A stretch of 64,000 nt of DNA from Stomoxys calcitrans (Eukaryota > Arthropoda > Insecta > Diptera > Muscidae). How positions within the stretch are numbered: the stretch's first letter is position 1; every line of letters starts with the position of its first letter. The notes beneath the pieces were generated by a model. The model was not told where the DNA came from and ran no database searches. It was given only the letters and a program-made list of their open reading frames with translations. Where the stretch lies: the NCBI RefSeq assembly GCF_963082655.1, contig NC_081555.1, forward strand, positions 178,717,442 to 178,781,441, given 5' to 3'. A program made the translations under genes and the position numbers. Shown piece after piece: positions 35,926 through 46,413 of the stretch.

Positions 35926-36659
35926 GTACTCCTCAAAACAAATTTCCAAAGACCGGACTCAAAATGGAAATTCTTTTGGTGTATCTGATTTTGTTCAAAT
36001 TTTTTAATTCTATTCTAATTGCTTCCAATATATATCTCAGGTCATGATCCGGAGAACTTGCATATGCGATCAATTGCGGAAGGCTAATAATAATCGACCC
36101 GTTCTAACCAATTCATCTTTTTCTTTGTTTTTACGACTTTCCATAACATTTTTCACTCAATGTCGTTTAAACCTCGGTTATTTTATAAAGAAAGTAAGCA
36201 ACTCTAGTCCACTTAGCGATATTTCGTAGGCACTGATAGTTTACCATGGTATCAACGTGTTTCAGGGGAACCCCTAGTTGATTTTAAACCCAATTATAAT
36301 AAAATTTATGAAAGTTGTTATTGTCACTTTTTGAATATTAAACATTGTTTGGCGTTTTGTTTCGTCAAATTATTGGCCATAATGACACATTATGCTCCTA
36401 TACGTTTACGAACTATGATGGATGCGACAAATCATTAATTATGATGCATATAAAGTAAAAATTGCTCGAAACCGCTCTTGTTATTATTTAAAGTTAATGG
36501 AAGTTGGGGGAGGTTCGTTTCTTAAGTCTTTTGTTTTTTTCGGTATTTATAGCCCACTCCATAGCTGTGGTACTTTCTGACTTGTTTTAGCTACGTCCCT
36601 TTCTCTCATTCTTTAAATGTTAGTTTGTGTACAAGGTACAGGCCATTTTATGCAATCAT
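35926..36659. other. Unique AT-rich spacer
   Basis: No gene or repeat recognised. Confidence 0.5.
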
Positions 36660-37180
36660 CTTAACATTTGAAAATCGGTTCAGATTTGGGTATAGTCAGT
36701 TTTATAGAAATCGGTTCAGATTTGAATATAACCCCCGTATATATGAACCGGTCAATTTTCGTTTCAAGAGCCTTTGTCATCGCATTTACCAACCGATCTT
36801 CTAGAAATTGGGCACTCATAGAAGACGTCTACGACTTCCACTGTGTGTACGATTGAAATCGGCTCATATTTAGATATAGCTCCTGTTTATATGTATCTTC
36901 GTCCGATTTTGAATCGATTCTCATGAAAATTAACAAATACCATTTCCTAATGGCTGTTGTCATTATTTGTGAATTTTATCAAAATGGGGGTGGATTAGTA
37001 CACAGCTCCCCTATTTAGTATATATAAATGATGCTATAACAATTTTGAACAGATTTTGCTCCAAGTTTGAAATGGATTGCTTTATTGCCGGGCCAGAATT
37101 AAATATAGCCTCCATATAGCGGTATTGCACAATTTCTGCTTATGGGCTAGGTGTAGCGTATATAGTCGGCAACGGCGGAA
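36660..37180 (+). repeat. Old, strongly diverged INE-1-like relic
   Basis: Words such as 'aatcggttcagatttg', 'atttagatatagctcc' and 'catcgcatttaccaaccgat' recall the core units, but no unit boundary can be drawn. Confidence 0.4.
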
Positions 37181-37364
37181 TTTTGCATTTCCTTACATGT
37201 TTTATTTAACTTCACACATTCTTGCAAAAATTTAAAAAAAAAAAAACTTTTCAAGCGAATCTTAAAATCTCTTCAAACTTTAAAAGACAAATACCAGTTT
37301 CAATTTAAAATAATTTCTAGCTTATGTCAACACATTCCCAAAAAGCATCAGACACTAATTGCGA

Positions 37365-37616
37365 TTAATACAAAACAACAAAATTCCCCGCCCTCAATAC
37401 CATTACAAAGAATGCCAGTGTGGCCAAGAAAAAATCCCAAAACATATTGACCAGGCGATAATAGACATAGCGCCCGCAGTCAAGGCAAGTCGTTGACAAG
37501 AAACCAAAAACTTCTCTAAATGACCACAACGAACGTGTAAACAATCGCACTGAATGTGATGTGCGGCAAATGAACGTAGCAATGATGATGATAAGCTTGT
37601 TTAGAATTAACACCAT
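37365..37616 (-). CDS. Candidate small membrane protein or first exon, uncertain
   Basis: From an ATG at 37616 (context acaaaATGg, favourable) an 83-codon frame encodes two hydrophobic segments (LNKLIIIIATFIC near residues 5-17 and FFLATLAFFVMVL near 61-73) around a Cys/aromatic stretch (FLSTTCLDCGRYVYY). It lies in non-repetitive DNA, divergent from the secreted-protein gene at 37913. I do not recognise it. GT dinucleotides near its end (after FFV and FFVM) could be splice donors, in which case it would be a first exon. No TATA box or poly(A) signal was tied to it, and a chance frame is quite possible. Confidence 0.25.
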   Translation of the reverse strand: MVLILNKLIIIIATFICRTSHSVRLFTRSLWSFREVFGFLSTTCLDCGRYVYYRLVNMFWDFFLATLAFFVMVLRAGNFVVLY

Positions 37617-37846
37617 TTTGTTGTTGCCTCGCGTTTGGGGTTCTGGCCACTGGTGCCAATAAAATCCAACAAGTTTGACAAGAACCCAAATCGAAGGCGC
37701 AGAGTTTATTAACACACAACTACAAAGACAGTGTCTTACACACAGCTACACAGACTTAGAAAGGGGTTAAATGAGACATATTAATAAAGAATTTAACGTC
37801 TTTTTCTAGTTTCAAAAGCGATTTCAGACAGATCAAACATCAGCGC

Positions 37847-37882
37847 TATTAAAGACGGAACATTCGTACCTGCGCACAGTTC
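37847..37882 (+). promoter_or_regulatory. TATA-like box and initiator of the gene at 37913
   Basis: 'tattaaag' at 37847-37854 lies 31 bases before an initiator-like 'cacagttc' whose A is at 37878. A start there gives a 5' UTR of 35 bases. Spacing is that of a standard insect core promoter. Prediction only. Confidence 0.55.
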
Positions 37883-37912
37883 ACAACAGCGAAAGGCTAA
37901 TCAACAGATACA

Positions 37913-39722
37913 ATGTCAGCTAAAGGCCCCAAATTGGGCTTATATTTGGTGGCTCTTGTAGCCATTCTGCAAATTCAAGGTAAGTTTCAGCACATTTTAC
38001 TACGCCTTGGAGAACTATGGCTAATTTAATTTTGCTTTGCCAGTTTGCCTTTCACAATTCGCTCCTCAGGCCGTGAGAAATGTACCCAGGACCGGATCTG
38101 TCTCCCGTGCAACAAGCACCGCTCGTGAGCGAGAATATGATTATGGCAATATTGAATTTACCAAAGGGGTGGCTAACTCCAGGACTATTACCCATTCAAA
38201 TGGAGGTGTCCGCAATGGTGGCGTCACCTCGGTTTCCCGAAGTAATGCCGTTTCACGTGAGTTAGAATTGGGTGGTCTTCCAATAGGCAGCACCCTAACC
38301 CGCTCCCAAACCAGAACCAATGGTGCGGTGTCCAAGGCTGTTTCCCACGATCTGAACGTGGGTAAGTACAGCCTTGGAACTACGGTGTCGAACACCAATA
38401 ATGGTTTTGGCTTACAACGTTCGGCGGATGGTGGTTTGGCATTTGGCTTAGGTGGTTTAAGTTTTGACCTCTCCCGCAATAATCAACCTAGTTCGGGAGC
38501 CTTAACGCAAGCCCAAGCACAGGCGCAAGGCCTTAACGCCCGTGCTAGAGCCAACAGCAATTCTCGAACCAATACCCAGCAGTATGGCAATGTGGGTGTG
38601 ACTAACACCTTCTCCAAATCGAATGCCGTCAGCCGTACCAAGCAAGGACAGACTTCAGCCAGCACGGGAGGTTTGGCTGGTGGAGCTGCCACTAATGGAT
38701 TAACATATGGTCAAGGATATAGAACACGCAGAACCCCTTCAGCCCCAGTGTACGCAGCGCCTGTCCGACAAGTGGCTCCTGCTCAATACTATCGCCAACC
38801 CACCTATGTAAGACCAAGGCGCAGTGCTCAATTTATACCTTTCGCATATCCTGGAGTCGAACTGGAGCGCCCCAAACGTCAATTTGGCAGACCCAATAGA
38901 AACCCTGGCTTTGGTATACAACCACAAAGCCAAAATGCCAATGCCGAAGGTTTGGCCAACAATAAAGGAGACCTTTTTGAACAACAGGCAGGTGTCAACT
39001 CCCAAACCAACCAAGAGATCAATGAAGGTGGAATCACCCAAACAAATGGAGCCTCAGGCATTGGTTCGAATCTTGCCACCGATGGCTCCAGCGGCCAGGT
39101 GAGTTCGGCCAATGTGGGTCAAACGAATGCCGTTTCCGGAGATGGATCGCAAAGCTCCAACAGTGCTCAAAGTCAGGCTCTTAATTTTGAGGCTAATCAA
39201 CAGCAGGCTGCTACCTCCAATGCCGGCACCAATCAAGTGATTACCGCTACTGGCGAACTCTCCGAGGCCAACAGTGGTTCCCAATCGACGAATAACAATG
39301 AATTTGGCTCCGCAAGCAATGTTGCCAACACCAACAGTGCCGTTTTTCGCGAGGGCAATACCAGTGGTGCCCAGGCCGACTCTAGCGGTCAATCCATAGT
39401 CCAAGGTCCCAATGGACAAAACTCTGCTGCCAACACCCAATCTAGTGTGACATCTACGCTTGGCGCCAATGGCTCCGTTAGCAACTCAGCCACAAGCAAT
39501 GCATCGGCTGTGAGTCAAGGTGGAAAGGGAGCCAGTGCTAGTGCCAGTGCTGTGGCCACAGCATCGGCTAGTTCAAGTGCCGGTGCCGGCGGTGGCAACT
39601 CGTTCACCAATGCCCAAGGCAGTGCTGGAGGTGGAGGCGCTTTCTCTAACACCGGAGCTTTTGCAAACAATTTTGGAGCCCAAGGTTTTGCCAACAGTAA
39701 AACTGGAAATCGTAGAGGTTAG
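37913..39722 (+). CDS. Secreted Asn/Ser/Ala/Gly/Gln-rich low-complexity protein (two exons)
   Basis: Exon 1 is 37913-37979 and exon 2 is 38044-39722, joined across a 64-bp phase-1 intron (g|gtaagt ... ttgccag|tt); the join restores a Val codon. The product has 581 residues. Residues 1-26 form a signal peptide (LYLVALVAILQIQVCLS, cleavage likely before QFAPQ), so the protein is probably exported. The mature part has no cysteine. Residues ~27-250 are rich in Ser, Arg, Asn and Gly with recurring SNAVSR and T(R)SQT-type words. Residues ~250-315 form a basic, Pro/Tyr/Arg patch (YRTRRTPSAP, PTYVRPRRSAQF, PKRQFGRP) with dibasic sites. The rest is Asn/Ser/Ala/Gln/Gly-rich, ending in an ASASAVATASASSSAG-like run. 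The composition resembles silk, glue, eggshell or cuticle matrix proteins. That role is inference, and I do not recognise the family. A TATA-like box lies upstream and AATAAA downstream at 39807. Confidence 0.9.
37980..38043 (+). other. Intron of the secreted low-complexity protein gene
   Basis: 64 bp, GTAAGT donor and TTTGCTTTGCCAG acceptor, phase 1. It separates the signal-peptide exon from the main exon. Confidence 0.9.
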
Positions 39723-39806
39723 AAATGAGTGTTTGTTTTCCTTTCTTGTCAGCACCATTCCACTTTTTTAACGATTCATTTTTTTTTTTTTGTTATACTT
39801 GTGCAC

Positions 39807-39812
39807 AATAAA
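39807..39812 (+). terminator. Poly(A) signal AATAAA
   Basis: 85 bases after the stop codon of the gene ending at 39722, followed within 25 bases by a GT-rich stretch. Confidence 0.75.
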
Positions 39813-40303
39813 ATAGTACTAAATGTTGTGATATGGTTTTAGTTGTGCGTGTGTATTGTAATCTAAGAGAGGATATCAAAATTCTTAACTAAGGAAACTT
39901 TATCAACTGAAATGACAGGTGCTAAACTGGCATATGCTATTGAAATTCTGTTAATACATTTAAAGTCGCATCGAAGGTAATGTGAACTAAATTAATCAGA
40001 TGCGGCTATTCAACTTTGGCATGCTAATGTGAAACTGCCAGCTAAGTAAAAATAGCCAACAGAGGTGTTCAGTTTCGGGTAAATAGTGAATTCCTTTATC
40101 ACTAAGACAAGGTCAAACTGGGCAATGCTCTCGCCTAAACCTTTTTCAAATTAGTTTAAAGCCATATATTATCATTAGAGTGGTTAATATTTAATGTTGT
40201 TAGACCCAAAGAAGATTTTCCAAAGAAAATATTATTCTAAAAATACAAAATCAAGCTTCAGGTTTTTAATTAAAAAAAAAAAACAAAACAAATGGAAGCA
40301 CTC
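39813..40303. other. Unique spacer downstream of the secreted-protein gene
   Basis: No gene or repeat recognised. Confidence 0.5.
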
Positions 40304-40724
40304 TTTTATACCCACTACCATAAGATGGGAGTATACTAATCTAGTCAATCATTTGTAACACCTAGAAATATTGACCGGGGACCCCAGAATGTCGTCTTGA
40401 TCGTCTCGACATTCTAAGTCCATCTAGCCATTTCCATCCGTCAGTCTGTCGAAATCACTATAGCGGTCGAACGCAATAAGGTATCCGCGCAATTGTTATC
40501 AGATTTGGGTGAAATTTGTAGCATAGTGTTTTGTTATGCTGAAAGTAACAGCTGATAACTGACAGAAGAAAGAATGCAATTACAGAGGCACAAGCTGTGA
40601 ACAAATTTGTCAACGCCGACTATATGAAAAATCCGCATTTATTTTTTGGGCAACCCAATATATTTTGATGTGTTGCAAACTGAATGACAAAATGAATATA
40701 CCACCATCCTTCGGTGGTGGGTAT
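40304..40724. mobile_element. INE-1-like head-to-head remnant with nested MITE
   Basis: It begins in plus orientation ('ttatacccactaccataaga') and ends as the inverse of the same terminus ('ccttcggtggtgggtataat'). The truncated mariner-type MITE at 40538-40658 lies between. Confidence 0.8.
40538..40658. mobile_element. Truncated mariner-type MITE
   Basis: Matches the right half of the MITE at 10195-10412 ('gctgataactgacagaagaa' through 'ttttttgggcaacccaa') with TA beyond the end. It adds about 15 internal bases ('acaaatttgtcaacgcc') missing from that copy. The left end is absent. Confidence 0.85.
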
Positions 40725-40772
40725 AATGAAGTATATTAATTTTGTCATTATGAATATAAAACATAGCAGAAT

Positions 40773-41300
40773 ACAAGTAAAAGCGTGCTAAGTTCCGTGC
40801 CGAATCTTATATACCCTCCACCATAGATCGCATTTGTCGAGATCTTTTCCCGATATATCCTTTTAGGCAAACAAAGAATAAAAGAAAATAATTGATTTAA
40901 CATTGGAGCTATATCAAGTTATAGTCCGATTCGGACCGTAATTGCGCCATTAGGTGCTCATGAAGTAAAATGGAGAGTTCGGTTTATATGGGAGCTGTAT
41001 CAGGCTACAGACCGATTCGGACCATATTTGACAAGTATGTTGAAGGTCATGGGAGAAGACGCAGTACAAAATTTCAGCCAAATCGGATAAGAATTGCACC
41101 CTCTAGTACCTCAAGAAGTCAAGATTCTAGATCGGTTTATATGGCAGCTTTATCAGGTTATGGACCGATTTGAGCTACTCTTAGCACAGTTGTTGAAAGT
41201 CAAAGCAAAACACGTCGTGCAAAATTTCAGGCAAATCGGATAGGAATTGCGCACTCAAGACGCTCAAGAAGTCAAGACCTCAGATAGGTTTATATGAAAG
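40773..41300 (-). mobile_element. INE-1-like element, truncated
   Basis: 'acaagtaaaagcgtgctaag' terminus, 'ccctccaccatagatcgcat' and three second-class core units. Confidence 0.85.
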
Positions 41301-41458
41301 AATTCTTATCCGCATTGCTCTTTTCCAACTCAAGTAGTTTTATACGTTACCACCCGAATCGAGTCCGCTCCGCTGCGCCTTCTTTAACTCTCTAATACCT
41401 TTTTACGGTGTGGACAGTTCTCCCTGAATGCGGATATTGAATACGAGCCATTATACCC

Positions 41459-43440
41459 TATGACGCTGAACGCGTTCGAATCCTGGCGAGAACATCGGAC
41501 AAAGTGGTGTTTATCCTCTCTTAATGTTGGCGACATTTGTGAGGTACAATGTCATGCATGGCAACGGACGCTGTTCGGACTCGGCTATAAAAAAGGTCCC
41601 TTATCATTGAGTTTAAACTTGAATCGTAAAGCGCTCATTGATATGTGAGAATTTGCCCCTTCTCGGTTCCTGGTGGTAATGTTCTTCCTTAGGCTAATGT
41701 TTTCATTAGGGGAGGGATGGCACCTCAGACATTTCAACTCGAATATGGTTATCAAATTCCTGCTGCATTTCCAAATCCCTTTAATTTGAGCCCCATATTT
41801 CCATGGCCGGTAAATATGAACCGTTTGGAGGGTGTTTTGGGACTGGGTCGGCCACCGGCACTTTGCAAATAGATATCAAATTCGTGCTTTAATCCCAACG
41901 AAAATGAAGTTCAGTTTAGGGGGTGCTTTAGGGCGTACCCCAAAGACTTGGCTCAAAAATTGGATATCAAATTCGTTTTCTACTCTCAAATACCTTTCAT
42001 TTGAGTCTCATCTTGTCATAGTGGGTCAAATAACCCATTTGACGTATCTTTGGGAGAAAAAGCTCCACCTAGACTTGAACTCAAATTTTAATGTAATATT
42101 CGTAATCTACTCCCTAATACCCTTCATTTGAGTCCCATATAGCCATGGTCGGCTAATATGCCCATTTGGGAGTATTTGGGGGTGGGCGACCTCCCATTAC
42201 TTGGACCTAATGTTTGATGCCATATTTGTAATCTACTGCCTAATACTTTTCATTTGAGTCCCATGAACTTCGAATATATCTGCTTAGAGGAGTTTTGGGG
42301 TTGTGAAGGAGGGGGGGGCCCGCTGGTCACTGGGAGCCTAATTTTAATGCCATATTCGTTTTCTGGTCTCCAATACTTGTCATTTGAAACCCTTATTGTG
42401 CCCATCAGCCCACTTTCGGATATGGGTGGCGTTTTTGGGGTAAGGGGGAGAATCCGCCTCCACCCGATATCTAAAAATTATATAGCCCATGTTTCCTTTC
42501 AGACAAACGTACACAATCTATGAAAATTTTAAGAAAATCGGTTCGGCGAAGTATCATATAGTAAAAATGGGTCTAATGGCGTTTTTGAGGGGTGGCGTGA
42601 CCCCCTATACTTCGAACTGATTTAGAATGTCAGATTCGAAATCTACTACCGAATACCTTTCATTTGAGTCCCATTTTGAAATGAACTTCCAATATGTATG
42701 TTTGGGGGAGTTTAGGGGTTGGACGGCCCGATGGGCACTTTGACTCAAATTTTAATACCATATTCGTATTCTACTCTCCAGACCTTTCATTTGATACCTA
42801 TATTGTCGGTCGGTTCACTTTTGATTTTGGGTTGTGTTTTTGGCATAAGGGGGAGGGTTTGTCCCCCTTCCGATACCGAAATATTGTATTATATAGCCTA
42901 TGTTTCCTTTCAGCCCAATCTATACAATATGCGAAAATTTCGAGAAAATCGGTTCTGCCGTTTTTCAGTCTATACGGAACAAAAAAACCGAGTCCCATAT
43001 ATCCGTGATTGGCTAATGTGCCCATTTTGGGCGTTTTTATGGGGTGGGGTGACCCCCTATACTTCGACATGAATTTGTATGCCAGATTTGTTATCTACTT
43101 CCGCATACTTTTCATTTGATAACCATATTGTCCTTATCGGTTCACTTGGGAGGTAGAGGGTCCACGCCCTTCCGTTTTCAATATATTATAAAGCCTATTC
43201 CTACTTTCTGACCATATTCGCAATCAACTCCCGAATACCTTTCATTTGAGTCCCATATTATCATGATCGTCAAATAGATCTATTTTAAGGGGTTTTGGGG
43301 CTGGGGCGGCCCCCAGGTACTTGGACCCAACTTTTACTATGAAATTCGTACTCTATTTTTGAAATGAAGTTCAATTAAGGGGGTGCTTTAGGGCGTACCC
43401 CAAAAGGGGGAGGTAAAAGACTTTGAAATCTATTGTAAGT
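41459..43440 (+). mobile_element. SINE-headed composite with ~130-bp tandem repeat array
   Basis: 41459-41690 is a SINE copy lacking the A box (box B-like 'gcgttcgaatcctgg', 'acatttgtgaggtac', 'cggctataaaaaaggtccct'). It passes through 'aatgttcttccttaggctaa' and 'ggggagggatggcacctcag' into an array whose units share 'tttcatttgagtcccat' at about 41996, 42123, 42249, 42375, 42655, 42785, 43107 and 43233. The same junction occurs in inverted orientation at 51310. No coding potential is evident. Confidence 0.75.
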
Positions 43441-43821
43441 TCAACTTATGGGACAAATGTTATATACTTGCCAATTGAAGTAAACTAATATTGAATAAAG
43501 ACTTCGATGTAACATCATAATTTGACGTAATAAATTTACTGTAAGTGAAGATGTTGACTCGTTTTAAACCAGTGGAAGAACAATCTGGGATGCACGATCC
43601 CTATGCATTTCCAGACAATCAATGCTGTTTCTTAAAAGCGTTATGTGTTGTAAGATTTTGAAACGTTAATGTGCACCTGATATTGCTGTCTTTTTTTTGT
43701 GCCAACAAATACTATTACAAAAATGGTATGCTGGGTTATTGGGAGACGGTGAAACACAAAAGGCTACAACATACTTTCAGGCTGCCTAATTTAAAATTCC
43801 CACGTATGCTTTCATTTCCAG
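43441..43821 (+). other. Upstream region of the first Cys/Pro gene; missing first exon not found here
   Basis: An ATG at 43551 opens a 36-codon frame ending near a fair donor (gtt|gtaaga), but that donor is phase 0 while the acceptor at 43821 is phase 1, so they do not join in frame. A second acceptor-like 'actttcag' at 43780 is phase 2. Confidence 0.4.
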
Positions 43822-44513
43822 CAATGAGAACCGGACATTTGAAACATTCACACAACAACGGAAGAAATGAATCAAACAACCACACCGACATATCTGTCAT
43901 GTCTCCCATAACAATAACGGATACGGTGCAAGTTTCATCTCTAAATCATAGTACAAAACACCGTCCGGATTTGCGCTATCATGCCAGCAATGAAAACTCC
44001 AGCGTTGAAGTTTTCGATGTCATAGATGAGAATGAAAAAAATGGACGGACCTTCTCCTTGATAGGAGACTTAATCGACAGCATTACACCTCGATGTGTGA
44101 GACCCTGCACCTTAAATGCCTACACTCGAAATATTTGCTGTGAAACAGTGGTTTTGATACCACCTCCCCGTCCAAACGTCTGTTGCCAACCGCCTGTAGT
44201 GCCGCCCCCGCCCAGCGTGTGTTGCGGACCACAGCCTGTACCCGGTTATCCATATCCATATCTGCCGCCGCAGCAGGGAACAACAGGTGCAACAGGTTCT
44301 ACAGGTTCGACGGAGTCTCCTCTTATACTTGTGCCGGCACCAACACGTCCAGTAGTGATACTCGCACAAACCCTAACGACCACTCCGAGGTTACAAACAC
44401 CCTACCCTTTGCCGCCAACGCTTAACGGTTGCAACTCACCGGGCTACTATGGAGTTCCATGTGTACGCAACACGGATCCCAGATACACGCCAATATTGTA
44501 TTCGCAGGGCTGA
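43822..44513 (+). CDS. Cys-motif/proline-rich protein, paralogue 1 (3' exon)
   Basis: This is a coding exon behind a good acceptor (tttcatttccag at 43821, phase 1). The first in-frame ATG is at 43824, giving 229 residues if used. Residues ~61-121 are shared with the gene at 46414: VEVFDVID, EKNGRTFSLI, DSITPRCVRPC, then CC-ETVVL and PNVCC (pattern C-x3-C-x9-CC-x13-CC). After that come Pro-rich segments with a third Cys pair (SVCCGPQP), a short Gly/Thr repeat (TGATGSTGST) and a C-terminal NGCNSPGYYGVPCVRN. The even, paired cysteines suggest disulphides in an extracellular protein, but no signal peptide is visible; it is probably on an unfound upstream exon, as in the other genes here. The frame is also open upstream to about 43662, so an unspliced start (ATG 43728) cannot be excluded. 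I do not recognise the family. Confidence 0.75.
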
Positions 44514-44595
44514 CAACCTGCCTCGCAGTCCATCTCAATGTGCATATACATATTAACATATATTTAAATGTAATTTTTTTATAACTACAGTTTTT

Positions 44596-44601
44596 AATAT
44601 A
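44596..44601 (+). terminator. Weak poly(A) signal (AATATA) after paralogue 1
   Basis: 'tttttaatataaaatatttt' lies about 85 bases past the stop. No canonical AATAAA is nearby. Confidence 0.35.
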
Positions 44602-44689
44602 AAATATTTTTTTTACCCAAAAAAAGTACCCGGTTTTTACTTAATCTAAAAATATACCACTATGGTTCCATATACAAGGCTTTGGGCAT

Positions 44690-46175
44690 TAACTGCAAGC
44701 AGTTTTAATTTCAATCCGGAAATTGTCTCGTCTAACTTTCGAAGGAATACAGATAGGCCAATGAAATTTTGCACACATACTTCCTATTAGTGATGGTCGG
44801 TTGGGATTGTGGAGTGGCCATACCTTTCCAGGTTTTGATATATTTCCGGGGTGGAGAGGCCACCCAGACACTTGGCCCTTAAAGTAGATATAAGATTCGT
44901 GCTCTACTTTCAAAAACATGTTATATGAGCCCCATAATGCCATGATCGGTAAATAAGTTATATTTGAGGATGGGGTGGACCCCAGGGTCTTTGTTCTGAA
45001 AATGAGTATCAATATCCCAAAAATCGATCAATTTCCAACCTAAATAGCTTTTTATTATAAGGAGGTATTTTGGGTTGCGGAGGTTCCCCAAATACATGGC
45101 TCTTCGATTGGATATCAAATGCTTTTTTTTTCTCTCAACCACATTTCGTTTGTGTTCTAAATTGTCGTGGCTGGTCTGGCCGGTTTTGTACGGCCCCCGA
45201 GCCATCCGATGCCAACAATAGAAAAAATGTTTTGTTTTGACTGTGAGAATGCAAAATTTTGAACGATTGGCATTACCAATCTCCGATATATGGCGCTTTA
45301 GGGCAATGAGAAGTGCTTTTTAGGGAAGGGAGGTCACCATAGACATATCGAATCAAATATGGATATCATATTCGTGCTAAACTCCCAAATCCCTTTAATT
45401 TGAATCCCATATTGCATTGGTCGGTAAATATGAACCGTGTTTTGGTGCTGGACGGCCACCGGCACTATGATCAGAAAATAGATATCAAATTCGTTCTTTA
45501 CTCCCAAATACCGTTGATTTGAACTCCATATTGCCATAATTGGAAATGAAGTTCAGTTTAGGGGGTGCTTTTGGGCGTACCCCCAAACACTTAGCTCCAA
45601 AATTGGATATCAAATTCGTTTTCTACTCTCAAATACCTTATTGTCATAATGGGTCAATCAACCTATTTGGCTTGTTTTTGGAAGGAAAAGTGCCACCTAG
45701 ACTTGAGCGCAAATCTTAATATCATGTATGTCATCTACACCCAAATACCTTTCATTTGGTACCTTTACCTTTTGGTTTTGGAGGGATCGCCCCCATCCGA
45801 TTTCTAAAAGTGATATAGCCTATGTTTCCTTCCTGACAAACTTACACAATCCGAAAGAAAATCGGATCAGCCGTGTTTGATTCTACGGAACAAACAAAAA
45901 AACCGAGTCCCATATGGTTATGATGGGTCATATGTCCATTTAAGGCACTTTTGGGAAGTACTGTAGCCCCCTATACTTCGAACTGATTTTGAATGCCAGA
46001 TTCGCAAGAAATGCAATCAACACTTTGTTTACGAAAAAGCGTTGGAACACAGACAGTCGGACGGAAGGATGGCAGACAGACAGCCATACATACATTTGTC
46101 AATATACAGAGGGATCGATGAACAAAGTAGCAGACAGACCCACAGACAAATAAACGGACAGACAGACAATCAGAT
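44690..46175 (+). repeat. Second copy of the ~130-bp repeat array
   Basis: It starts with an INE-1-like leader fragment ('attttgcacacatacttcct', 'attagtgatggtcggttggg'), then units with 'gatatcaaattcgt', 'cctttaatttgaatcccata' and 'gggggtgcttttgggcgtac'. It ends in a GACAGACAG-type stretch (46040-46170). It lies between the two Cys/Pro paralogues. Confidence 0.75.
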
Positions 46176-46413
46176 GAAACCGAACTTTAAGATCTAGACC
46201 TTCCCTCCTTCTGAACCACAATAGTGGTCTAAGATAAACAAACAAAACAGAGTGCATACACGTTTTAGGCAGAAGCAACCCTACCTTAGCCCTCTTTGTG
46301 ATCTTACTTTAATTTGTATTTCAATTTTTAGTTATGGATATCATGCGTTCAAAATTTCTTTGCCTCGACTATTTTTGCAAAATGCAAAATAAATTCATGT
46401 ACTTCTCTTTCAG

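Noticed and set aside
38141..39440. Antisense and alternative frames over the secreted-protein gene
   Set aside because: Low-complexity coding leaves other frames open. The sense frame has signal peptide, intron and poly(A) support.
43551..43660. Candidate first exon for paralogue 1
   Set aside because: The best donor (gtt|gtaaga) is phase 0, whereas the acceptors are phase 1 (43821) and phase 2 (43780). Joining gives immediate stops or frame mismatch.
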